Both the position numbers and the translations under genes were made by a program. The notes below the pieces were generated by a model. That model ran no database searches, was not told the origin of the DNA, and was given only the letters and a program-made list of their open reading frames with translations. A stretch of 8,195 bases of DNA from JBBIND01 sp037444075 (lineage in GTDB: Bacteria; Acidobacteriota; Terriglobia; Bryobacterales; Bryobacteraceae). Position 1 is the stretch's first letter. Each line of letters opens with the position of its first letter. The stretch is from positions 1 through 8,195 of the forward strand of contig JBBIND010000104.1 in the NCBI GenBank assembly GCA_037444075.1, in the 5' to 3' direction. Below, piece by piece: positions 1-6,234 of this stretch.

Positions 1-109
1 CTACGGCGCCCGGCTGCGAGCCGCCGTCTACAGGGCTCACCAAATTGACGAAATCCTGAACATCGTGGACGAGTTCTTTCACGGAGAACTGAAGGCGTCC
101 GTTTCCTGA
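1..109 (+). CDS. 3' end of an unidentified gene (partial)
   Basis: An open frame enters from the left edge (first complete codon at position 2) and stops at TGA 107-109. It gives about 35 C-terminal residues, ending in ...DEFFHGELKASVS. The segment from RAHQIDEILN to VDEFF looks like an amphipathic helix at the end of a soluble enzyme. There is too little sequence to name a family; the ends of some fold-type I PLP enzymes look broadly like this, but that is only a guess. The stop lies 6 nt before the rnhA start, so the two genes are probably co-transcribed. Confidence covers the existence of the coding tail, not its function. Confidence 0.6.
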   Translation, partial: YGARLRAAVYRAHQIDEILNIVDEFFHGELKASVS

Positions 110-115
110 GCGGCT

Positions 116-574
116 ATGAAGAAGGTGAGTCTGTTCACGGACGGCGCTTGCCTGGGCAACCCCGGTCCGGGCGGTTGGGCCTACATTCTGCGCTACAAGG
201 ACAAGTGCCGCGAAATGTCCGGCGGAGAGCCCCACACCACCAACAACCGCATGGAATTGAAAGCCGCGGTGGAGGGGCTGAAGGCTCTGAAGGAGCCCTG
301 TGAAGTGCACGTGACCACGGACTCGGAATACCTCAAGAAGGGCATTACCGAGTGGATAGGCGGCTGGAAAAGGAACGGCTGGCGCACCGTCCGCAAGGAG
401 CCTGTGCTCAACCAGGACCTCTGGCAGGAATTGGACGCGCTCGCCGCCGGCCACAAAACCGCCTGGCATTGGACGCGCGGACACGCCTCCCACGCTGAGA
501 ACAACCGCTGCGACGAGCTGGCGCGGCAAGCCGCGCAGAAGCAGCCGCGAACGGGCGGACCTGCCGTGCGCTAG
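116..574 (+). CDS. rnhA: ribonuclease HI
   Basis: This is a 152-residue type 1 RNase H, close to the usual length of about 155. The enzyme cleaves the RNA strand of RNA-DNA hybrids in the cytoplasm, removing R-loops and helping to remove primers. The catalytic carboxylates are all visible: Asp9 (FTDGACLGNPGPGGW), Glu47 (NNRMELKA), Asp69 (TTDSEYL) and Asp133 (NNRCDELA), with the assisting His123 in the loop TRGHASHAENN. The Trp-rich basic handle segment (WIGGWKRNGWR, about residues 80-90) is also present, as in the E. coli-type enzyme. The ATG at 116 aligns with the usual N-terminus but has no clear Shine-Dalgarno sequence; it starts 6 nt after the preceding stop, which suggests translational coupling. 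Everything needed for activity seems intact. Confidence 0.96.
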   Translation: MKKVSLFTDGACLGNPGPGGWAYILRYKDKCREMSGGEPHTTNNRMELKAAVEGLKALKEPCEVHVTTDSEYLKKGITEWIGGWKRNGWRTVRKEPVLNQDLWQELDALAAGHKTAWHWTRGHASHAENNRCDELARQAAQKQPRTGGPAVR

Positions 575-656
575 AATTTCGTTTTGCGGGAGTAGGCCCG
601 AAAGGCCGCGCGAACATCGTCCGGACCTGACCTTCTCTCCGACCCGGTAATTTGCT

Positions 657-1265
657 ATGCGATTGCTTGTTTTGCTGATCATCCTTAGCCCGGCTGCCTG
701 GGGCCAGTTGTTTGTGTTCGGCTTCAAGGCGGGCGTGCCCGTGACGGACGCGTTTTCGACTGCTTCGTCGCCCACCAAAATATACTCGTCCGACACCCGG
801 CGGTACACGCTGGGTCCGTCCATCGAATTGCGCTTGCCGCTGGGGTTAGGCGCGGAAGCGAACCTGCTTTACAAACGGCTGGGCTACGACCTCACCACGA
901 CGACGCCCACGGGCGAGCTGTTCGAGACGACGACAGCCACGGCCTGGGAGTTGCCCCTTTTGGCGAAACTCCGCCTCCCCATGTTCGTCGGCGATCCGTT
1001 TGTGGCAGCGGGACCGGTGTGGCGCAACCTGGGCAGCCTGAAACAACTGGTGACGCTGCGGCAGGCGCGCGTCCCCATCGAACTGAACGAGCGCGCAAGC
1101 AAGGGCGCGGTCATCGCCGGCGGGCTGGAGTTCCAATTGCCCTTCATCCGGCTGCAGCCGGAATTGCGCATCACGCGCTGGGGCTCGCAGAGCTTCCGCG
1201 ACCCCATCGGCCTGCTGCGGACAAACAAGAACCAGGCGGAGCTTTTGCTGGGCGTCACTTTTTGA
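657..1265 (+). CDS. small outer-membrane beta-barrel protein (porin-like family)
   Basis: This is a 202-residue secreted protein. Residues 1-16 (MRLLVLLIILSPAAWG) form a short hydrophobic signal peptide, with likely cleavage before Gln17. The mature part consists of alternating amphipathic strands, for example YTLGPSIELRLPLGLG, LPLLAKLRLPMFV, GGLEFQLPFIRLQPELRI and AELLLGVTF. It ends in Phe, the usual C-terminal signal for beta-barrel insertion by BAM. The size and pattern fit an eight-stranded OmpX/OmpA-like barrel (OMP_b-brl-type family). No enzymatic motif is visible, and its substrate or role is unknown. The ATG is supported by the signal peptide; no good Shine-Dalgarno is seen. The last base of its TGA is the first base of the nadD ATG, so the two genes are probably translationally coupled. 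It follows rnhA after 82 nt. Confidence 0.8.
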   Translation: MRLLVLLIILSPAAWGQLFVFGFKAGVPVTDAFSTASSPTKIYSSDTRRYTLGPSIELRLPLGLGAEANLLYKRLGYDLTTTTPTGELFETTTATAWELPLLAKLRLPMFVGDPFVAAGPVWRNLGSLKQLVTLRQARVPIELNERASKGAVIAGGLEFQLPFIRLQPELRITRWGSQSFRDPIGLLRTNKNQAELLLGVTF

Positions 1266-1828
1266 TGAAAGTTGCGCTGTTTGGCGGCACCTTCGATCCC
1301 ATACACAACGCGCACCTGACGGTGGCCCGCGAGGCCATGCACCGCTTCGGGGTGAACCGCGTGCTGTTCGTGCCCGCCGCCCGGCCTCCCCACAAATCGC
1401 CCTCCTCGGCGGATTATTCGCACCGCTACCGCATGGTGGAGTTGGCCTGTGGCGATCAGCCCGGCTTCGAACCCTCCCGGCTCGAAGAGGGTGACCGGAT
1501 CAGCTACTCGATTGACACCATCGAGACGCTGCGCGCCCAACTCGAGCCTGGCGACGAGATCTTCTTCCTTATCGGCGCGGACGCCTTCGCCGAGATTGGC
1601 ACCTGGAAACGCTGGCGCGACGTAGTGGCGGGCGTGCAGTTTATCGTTGTGACGCGTCCCGGCCATGGCTATGCCGTTCCGCCCGGGGCCACCGTGCACC
1701 GTCTGGACACGGTGGCCCTGCCGGTTTCGAGTTCCGACATCCGCGAGCAATTGGCCGCCGGCAAGAGCCCCGCGGAGCTGCCCGCCCCTGTGCTGGCCTA
1801 CATCCGCGCCCACGGACTCTACGCCTGA
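1265..1828 (+). CDS. nadD: nicotinate-nucleotide adenylyltransferase
   Basis: This 187-residue cytoplasmic enzyme transfers AMP from ATP to nicotinate mononucleotide, giving deamido-NAD in NAD biosynthesis. The nucleotidyltransferase signature GGTFDPIHNAH is at residues 7-17 and the second ATP-binding motif SSSDIR at 155-160. FVPAARPPHK (35-44) and IGADAFAEIGTWKRW (103-117) match the NadD substrate-binding regions. Length is within the normal range (about 190-220), slightly short. The ATG at 1265 puts the GGTFDPIH motif at the usual distance from the N-terminus. The same frame stays open back to 1019, but that extension lies inside the barrel gene and has no family-like sequence. The start overlaps the stop of the barrel gene (TGATG). 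The commonly linked rsfS gene is not downstream; a histidine kinase follows instead. Confidence 0.95.
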   Translation: MKVALFGGTFDPIHNAHLTVAREAMHRFGVNRVLFVPAARPPHKSPSSADYSHRYRMVELACGDQPGFEPSRLEEGDRISYSIDTIETLRAQLEPGDEIFFLIGADAFAEIGTWKRWRDVVAGVQFIVVTRPGHGYAVPPGATVHRLDTVALPVSSSDIREQLAAGKSPAELPAPVLAYIRAHGLYA

Positions 1829-1888
1829 ACTTACGGGCGGGCGCGGCCACCCCGGCGCGAGCTATGCTGCAATGCAGGCGCAAACGCG

Positions 1889-3355
1889 ATGACCGGCAGA
1901 ATTTTCGCCAAGCTGACGATTGCCGTTCTGCTCGTGCTGGCCCTGGCGCTGGCTGTGGCGGACAGGCTGGCTTCCAGAGTGGCCGAGGAGAACTTCATCG
2001 AGACACTCACGGAAGAACTCGGCCGCAACGGACGCATGCTTTCGGCGTTGAGCGGAGGCGCTGGACCGAAGCTGGACGGAGCGTCCCTGCGGAATCTGGG
2101 CGCCGCCTTCGGCGGGAGGCTGACCATCGTGGCGCGCGACGGCAGCGTGCTGGGGGATTCCGAGGCGGACCCGCGCCAGATGGACAATCACCTGGACCGC
2201 CCGGAAGTGGCCGCCGCCCTGTCAGGGAAGCGGGGCTCGAGCATACGGCTCAGCCCGACGGTAAGAGTCAAGTTCCTGTACGTTGCCGTGCCTTACCCGG
2301 AGGGCGCCCTCCGCCTGGCGGTGCCGCTGGCGCAGGTCGAGCAGCGCGTGAACGACGTGCGCTGGGAGATGCAGCGCGCCGTGGCGCTGGCGTTCCTGCC
2401 CGCGATGATCGTGGCGGCGCTGTTCGCCCGCCTGCTTTCGTCGCGGCTGGGCTCCATTATTGAATTCGCGGGGCGGCTGTCAGAAGGAGATTTCAATGCG
2501 CGCTGCCGTGTATCCGGCGCGAGCGAGCTGGTCTTTTTGAGTGAGCGGCTGAACGAATCCGGCGACAAGCTCCGGCTGATGTTCGAGGAACTGCAGCGTG
2601 AGCACGCCGAGTTGGAGCGGCTCGAACTGGTGCGCAAGGACTTCGTAAGCAACGTTTCGCACGAGTTGCGCACGCCGCTGGCCTCCATTCACGGCTACGC
2701 GGAAACGCTGCTCGATGGCGCCTTGCAGGACCCGCAACACAATGAGCGCTTTGTCCGCGTGATCCGGCAAAACGCGCAACGCCTTACGCGCCTGACCTCG
2801 GACCTGCTGACGCTCAGCCACGTGGAAAGCGGGACACAGGCTTTCCATTTCGAGTCCTGCTCCGTGAATCGTCTGCTCGAGGAGGCTGTGGAGTCATTTC
2901 GCCCCGTGGCTGACAAGCAGGGCATCCGCATGGCTGCCGAGAAGGCGCCCGAGTCCAGGAAAGCTTACTGCGACGCCGAGGCCGTGCACCAGGTGCTGAG
3001 CAACCTGTTGGAAAATGCCCTGAAGTACACGCCCGCCGGAGGCAGTGTGCGAATTGCCAGCGCCGACACAACCGGAGCGGGAGGGGAAGCCTCCGTGGAA
3101 ATCAGCGTGAGCGACACCGGTTGCGGGATCCCCTCCGAGGAACTGCCTCGCCTGTTTGAGCGCTTCTACAGGGTGGACAAAGCCCGGTCCCGGGAGCTAG
3201 GCGGCACCGGACTCGGACTGTCCATCGTGAAGCACCTGGTGCGCGCCATGGGCGGTGACGTGCACGTGCAAAGTCAGCCAGGCGCCGGGTCCAGGTTCGC
3301 TTTCACTCTGCCGAAGGAGGCTCCGGCGCAGGCAGACGGGGAAGCGGCGTCCTGA
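1889..3355 (+). CDS. PhoR/PnpS-like membrane sensor histidine kinase
   Basis: This is a 488-residue two-component sensor. In order it shows: a membrane segment (about residues 8-25); an extracytoplasmic sensor of about 135 residues; a second membrane segment (about 163-182); a HAMP linker (about 183-235); a coiled coil; HisKA with SHELRTPL and phospho-acceptor His258; and an HATPase with N box NLLENALKYT (Asn376), G1 box DTGCGI (409-414), F box RLFERFYRVD and G2 box GGTGLGLSIV. The sensor carries DGSVLGDS and MDNHLDRPEV (84-107), a signature of PhoR/PnpS-type phosphate-regulation kinases, so phosphate sensing is the best guess. No phoB-like response regulator is adjacent, so its partner must be encoded elsewhere or before the window. 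The ATG at 1889 is followed at once by the first membrane segment; only a weak AGG-type ribosome site is seen. Kinase identity is sure; the stimulus is inferred. Confidence 0.93.
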   Translation: MTGRIFAKLTIAVLLVLALALAVADRLASRVAEENFIETLTEELGRNGRMLSALSGGAGPKLDGASLRNLGAAFGGRLTIVARDGSVLGDSEADPRQMDNHLDRPEVAAALSGKRGSSIRLSPTVRVKFLYVAVPYPEGALRLAVPLAQVEQRVNDVRWEMQRAVALAFLPAMIVAALFARLLSSRLGSIIEFAGRLSEGDFNARCRVSGASELVFLSERLNESGDKLRLMFEELQREHAELERLELVRKDFVSNVSHELRTPLASIHGYAETLLDGALQDPQHNERFVRVIRQNAQRLTRLTSDLLTLSHVESGTQAFHFESCSVNRLLEEAVESFRPVADKQGIRMAAEKAPESRKAYCDAEAVHQVLSNLLENALKYTPAGGSVRIASADTTGAGGEASVEISVSDTGCGIPSEELPRLFERFYRVDKARSRELGGTGLGLSIVKHLVRAMGGDVHVQSQPGAGSRFAFTLPKEAPAQADGEAAS

Positions 3356-3360
3356 GGCTT

Positions 3361-3375
3361 GCGGCGTCAGGCCGC
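3361..3375. terminator. possible bidirectional terminator hairpin between convergent genes
   Basis: GCGGC (3361-3365) can pair with GCCGC (3371-3375) around the 5-nt loop GTCAG. It lies in the 34-nt gap between the converging stops of the histidine kinase and the sulfatase, where transcripts from both strands must end. There is no T-run on either side, so it is not a classical intrinsic terminator. Confidence 0.3.
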
Positions 3376-3389
3376 GAGCGGCGCCGGAT

Positions 3390-4805
3390 TCAGGCCGGGT
3401 CCTGCCAGGATTGCCCCGGTTTCCAGGCTTCGAGCGCCTGCCGCCAGCGGTCCCAACGCCCGCGCAGTTCGGCCAGCTTGTCCTGATGTTGGCCTTCCCG
3501 GACCAGGTTCCACTCTTCGAGCGGGTCCTTTTCGAGGTCAAACAGCTCTTCGAACAGGGGCTGCGTGTCGAGGTAGCGCGTGTACTTCCAGCGCTCGTTG
3601 CGCACGCCCTCCGTGCGTGGAATCCAGCCGCGCGCGTCGTAGTGGTGCTCGTAGAACCACTCCTTGCGCCACGCCTTGGACTTGCCTTCCAGGAGCGGGT
3701 ACAAATTGCGCCCCTGCATGGCGGGAACCTCCGATATACCCGCGGCGTGGAGGAGCGTGGGGGCGACGTCCACGTTCAGCGCCATACCGGAGATACGCCG
3801 CCCGCGCGAGGCTGCCGGCAGGCGCGGGTCATAGATGATCATCGGCGTGCGTATGGATTCCTCGTGCATGAACCACTTGCCGGCCAGCCCGTGTTCGCCG
3901 AGATAGAAGCCGTTGTCGCTGGTGAAGACGATCACCGTGTTCTGGCTCGCCTTCATCCGCGCTAGCTCCTCCCGGATGCGCCCCACCGCCGTATCCACTT
4001 CCGTGATCAGGCGGTAGTAGGATTTCACCGACTCCTGGAAAAGCTCCGGGGTGCTGAAGCGCACGGCCCAGCGGCGGCGGTTTTCGGAGCGGTGCACTTC
4101 GAGCGGCAGCTTGCTGATGAAGGCCGGGTCGGCGGTCTTGGGCAACGGCATGGTCTGGCCGCGATACAGCCCTGCGGTTGCCGCGGAGTGCAGAAACTGC
4201 TTGGGATCCTCGTCTTGCACGTGCGGCGCCTTGAAGCTGACCGAGAGGCAGAAGGGGCGGTCCGCCGGACTGCCGCGCAGGAATTCGAGCGATTGATCCC
4301 CCATGATCTGGGTGATGTGGGCGGCGGGATCCTCCTTCCTGGGGAAGTAATGCCCCTGTCCGCCAAACCCCTGGAAGTAGTCAAAGCGGTCCACCGGCAG
4401 CTTGCCGCCAATGCCCCATTTCCCGATGAAGCCCATCCGGTAACCTGCCTTCCGCAGCAGTTCGGGGTACGTGCGGGAGTAGGCTTCGTCGGTGAAGGGC
4501 TGCTGGAAATCGTTGATGCCGTGGGACCTTGCGTACAGGCCGGTGAAGATGCTGGCGCGGCTGGTCATGCAGATGGAGGTGGTCACGAAGTTGTTGGTGA
4601 AGACCACGCCATCGCCGGCCATGCGGTCAATGTGCGGCGTGCGCACGATGGGGTTGCCCATGCAGCCGAGGCTGTCCCAGCGCTGGTCATCGGTAACGAG
4701 CAAGACGATGTTGGGGCGCTCCGGACGCGCGGCAGACAACAGCGGCGCCCCTGCCACGGCGGCAAATTGCCGGCGGCTCAAACAGCCTTTTCCTGTGAGG
4801 GCCAT
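3390..4805 (-). CDS. Tat-exported S1-type sulfatase (formylglycine-dependent)
   Basis: This 471-residue sulfate-ester hydrolase is probably periplasmic or surface-exposed. The start at 4805 (ATG) is preferred over a GTG at 4868 because it leaves a normal twin-arginine signal, SRRQFAAVAGAPLLSAA (residues 10-26), right at the N-terminus. The catalytic domain has metal ligands in VTDDQRW (Asp39, Asp40) and TSDNGFYLGEHG (Asp297, Asn298), the Cys79 that would become formylglycine in CMTSRASIFTG, and Lys310 in HGLAGKW. A C-terminal subdomain (about 383-460; TEGVRNERWKYTRYL, ELFDLEKDP) is typical of glycan sulfatases. Two departures are visible: Thr81 replaces the usual Pro/Ala of CxPxR, and GKWG (128-131) lacks the His of the common GKWH. 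It is the only gene on this strand. No FGE-type maturase is visible in the window. The substrate cannot be told; a sulfated polysaccharide is the likely class. Confidence 0.92.
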   Translation of the reverse strand: MALTGKGCLSRRQFAAVAGAPLLSAARPERPNIVLLVTDDQRWDSLGCMGNPIVRTPHIDRMAGDGVVFTNNFVTTSICMTSRASIFTGLYARSHGINDFQQPFTDEAYSRTYPELLRKAGYRMGFIGKWGIGGKLPVDRFDYFQGFGGQGHYFPRKEDPAAHITQIMGDQSLEFLRGSPADRPFCLSVSFKAPHVQDEDPKQFLHSAATAGLYRGQTMPLPKTADPAFISKLPLEVHRSENRRRWAVRFSTPELFQESVKSYYRLITEVDTAVGRIREELARMKASQNTVIVFTSDNGFYLGEHGLAGKWFMHEESIRTPMIIYDPRLPAASRGRRISGMALNVDVAPTLLHAAGISEVPAMQGRNLYPLLEGKSKAWRKEWFYEHHYDARGWIPRTEGVRNERWKYTRYLDTQPLFEELFDLEKDPLEEWNLVREGQHQDKLAELRGRWDRWRQALEAWKPGQSWQDPA

Positions 4806-4881
4806 GGACCGTCTTCTACCACATCGTCCGCAGGGGAACAAGCCGCGGTCCCGGCGGAGTCCTCCCACCGTCCCGGGTGGT

Positions 4882-4911
4882 TTGACGGAGGTTTCCCGGC
4901 TCCATTACACT
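4882..4911 (+). promoter_or_regulatory. sigma70-type promoter for metK
   Basis: TTGACG (4882-4887) and TACACT (4906-4911) are separated by 18 nt, close to the housekeeping TTGACA/TATAAT consensus. This is the best promoter match I noticed in the window. It lies in the 219-nt gap between the divergent sulfatase and metK starts and would begin transcription near 4918, giving a leader of about 107 nt. On the opposite strand a weaker TGTAAT (plus-strand 4904-4909) overlaps the same -10 and could serve the sulfatase, but its -35 is poor. Confidence 0.55.
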
Positions 4912-4917
4912 AAAACA

Positions 4918-5024
4918 GTTGGTCCGGTAGAAGTGTGCGGCCAACGGCACCGACCGCTTCCGTTTAGCTGGATAGTGGCTTTGCATACCTTTGCGACACG
5001 CCTTCAATTCGACCCAGAAAGGAC
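4918..5024 (+). promoter_or_regulatory. structured 5' leader of metK (candidate regulatory RNA)
   Basis: If the promoter above is right, the metK mRNA has a leader of about 107 nt. GGTCCGGT (4921-4928) can pair with ACCGACC (4949-4955), leaving one bulged C, with a small GCC/GGC hairpin inside (4940-4942 with 4946-4948). An alternative stem, GCGG (4937-4940) with CCGC (4954-4957), would exclude the first. Further down, CCTTT (4988-4992) can pair with AAAGG (5018-5022) and cover the ribosome site. I do not recognise any known SAM or SAH riboswitch consensus here. The stems are short enough to arise by chance in GC-rich DNA, so this is a candidate only. Confidence 0.22.
5018..5023 (+). promoter_or_regulatory. 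ribosome binding site of metK (start ambiguous)
   Basis: AAAGGA ends only 1 nt before the ATG at 5025, which is unusually close, but 10 nt before an in-frame GTG at 5034 (codon 4). A GTG start would give VTDSLRHIFTSESVTEGHPDK, still a normal MetK N-terminus. The spacing therefore favours, but does not prove, initiation at 5034. Confidence 0.4.
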
Positions 5025-6206
5025 ATGACAGGAGTGACTGATAGTCTGAGACATATTTTTACGTCGGAATCAGTGACTGAGGGGCATCCCGACAAGGTCG
5101 CCGATCAGATTTCCGACGCCGTTCTGGACGCCGTCCTGGCGGATGACCCCACAGGGCGGGTGGCGTGCGAAGTGCTCGTGACCACGGGGATCTGTGTGGT
5201 CGCCGGCGAGATCACGACGAAGACGTACGTGGACGTGCCCAAACTGACCCGGCAGGTCGTCAACGAAATCGGCTACACGGATGCCGCGTTCGGTTTCGAC
5301 GGCAACACCTGCGGCGTGCTCAATACCATTCAGAGCCAGTCACCGGACATCGCCATGGGCGTCGACACCGGCGGCGCGGGCGACCAGGGTATGATGTTCG
5401 GCTTCGCCTGCGATGAGACGCCCGAACTGATGCCCCTGCCCATCATGCTGGCTCACCAACTGGTGAGGCGGCTCAGCGAAGTTCGCCGGGCGGGCATCGT
5501 GAATTTCCTGCGGCCGGACGGCAAGTCTCAGGTGAGCGTGGAATATGAAGGCGGAGTGCCCAAGCGCATTGACGCCGTGGTGGTGTCCACGCAGCACTCC
5601 GACGAGGTTTCCACGGAAACGCTGCGCGCCGAGGTGAAGAAGCATATCATTGACCCGGTGGTGCCCGCCGGCATGGTGGACGCGCAGACGCGCTTCCACA
5701 TCAATCCCACGGGGCGTTTCGTCATCGGTGGGCCGCATGGCGATACTGGGCTCACGGGCCGCAAGATCATCGTGGATACCTATGGCGGCATGGGACGGCA
5801 CGGGGGCGGCGCTTTCTCGGGTAAGGACCCGACGAAGGTGGACCGCTCGGCCTGCTACATGGCCCGCTACATTGCCAAGAACATCGTCGCCTCCGGGCTG
5901 GCCTCGCGCTGCGAGGTTCAGCTGGCTTACGCCATCGGCGTGGCGGACCCGGTCTCGGTGATGGTGAACACTTACGGCACCGGCAAGATTTCTGAAGCGC
6001 GCCTGGTGGAATTGGTGCGCGAGAATTTCCCGCTCACCCCGCGCGGAATGATTGACCATTTGAAACTGCGCCGGCCCATCTACCGGCAAACTGCCGCGTT
6101 CGGCCATTTTGGCCGCAACGAGGAGAGCTTCACCTGGGAAGCCACTGACAAGGCGGAAGCGCTGCGTCAGCAGGCGGGCGAGGCAGCCGCCGCGGCACGC
6201 ACCTGA
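5025..6206 (+). CDS. metK: S-adenosylmethionine synthetase
   Basis: This 393-residue cytoplasmic enzyme (family length about 385-400) makes S-adenosylmethionine from methionine and ATP with release of phosphate and pyrophosphate. Diagnostic parts are all present: FTSESVTEGHPDKVADQISD (residues 12-31, including the catalytic His21), GAGDQGMMFGFA (117-128, the ATP-binding hexapeptide region), GDTGLTGRK (239-247) and the P-loop-like GGGAFSGKDPTKVDRSA (260-276). No key residue appears lost. The start is either ATG 5025 or GTG 5034. It is the first gene of a likely metK-ahcY-tig operon: ahcY begins 28 nt after its stop and handles the product of SAM-dependent methylation. Expression is probably driven by the promoter at 4882-4911. 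The sulfatase gene is divergent. Confidence 0.97.
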   Translation: MTGVTDSLRHIFTSESVTEGHPDKVADQISDAVLDAVLADDPTGRVACEVLVTTGICVVAGEITTKTYVDVPKLTRQVVNEIGYTDAAFGFDGNTCGVLNTIQSQSPDIAMGVDTGGAGDQGMMFGFACDETPELMPLPIMLAHQLVRRLSEVRRAGIVNFLRPDGKSQVSVEYEGGVPKRIDAVVVSTQHSDEVSTETLRAEVKKHIIDPVVPAGMVDAQTRFHINPTGRFVIGGPHGDTGLTGRKIIVDTYGGMGRHGGGAFSGKDPTKVDRSACYMARYIAKNIVASGLASRCEVQLAYAIGVADPVSVMVNTYGTGKISEARLVELVRENFPLTPRGMIDHLKLRRPIYRQTAAFGHFGRNEESFTWEATDKAEALRQQAGEAAAAART

Positions 6207-6219
6207 GACCTGCTCAAAC

Positions 6220-6225
6220 AAGGAG
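6220..6225 (+). promoter_or_regulatory. ribosome binding site of ahcY
   Basis: AAGGAG lies 9 nt before the ATG at 6235, a strong site with good spacing. It fixes the ahcY start there even though the same frame stays open back to 6109 inside metK. Confidence 0.8.
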
Positions 6226-6234
6226 ACCCACACC

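Noticed and set aside
572..577. TAGAAT as a -10 box for the barrel gene
   Set aside because: It overlaps the rnhA stop, and no -35 match is found at 16-18 nt upstream; too weak to list as a promoter.
595..607. GGCC-CGAAA-GGCC hairpin after rnhA as a terminator
   Set aside because: It has only four pairs and no T-run; it is likely to be chance in GC-rich sequence.
1019..1264. N-terminal extension of nadD by 82 codons
   Set aside because: It lies inside the barrel gene in another frame, and NadD proteins begin just before the GGTFDPIH motif, which matches the ATG at 1265.
884..1813. 309-codon open frame on - across the barrel gene and nadD
   Set aside because: It is antisense to two well-supported genes, its sequence is rich in Gly/Arg/His/Val without domain motifs, and such long antisense frames are common in GC-rich DNA.
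1863..1868. TATGCT as a -10 box for the histidine kinase
   Set aside because: It is plausible by position, but the upstream sequence is pure GC with no -35-like element.
4806..4868. 21-residue N-terminal extension of the sulfatase from GTG 4868
   Set aside because: It would place an Arg/Cys-rich stretch ahead of the Tat signal, which should be N-terminal.
4092..4913. 273-codon open frame on + opposite the sulfatase
   Set aside because: It mirrors the codon pattern of the sulfatase and has no family motif; it also runs through the metK promoter region.
6109..6234. N-terminal extension of ahcY by 42 codons into metK
   Set aside because: A strong AAGGAG site and ATG at 6235 give a normal N-terminus; the extension reads Arg-rich sequence out of frame with metK.
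6207..6234. SAH riboswitch between metK and ahcY
   Set aside because: The gap is 28 nt, much shorter than known SAH aptamers, and holds little besides the ribosome site.
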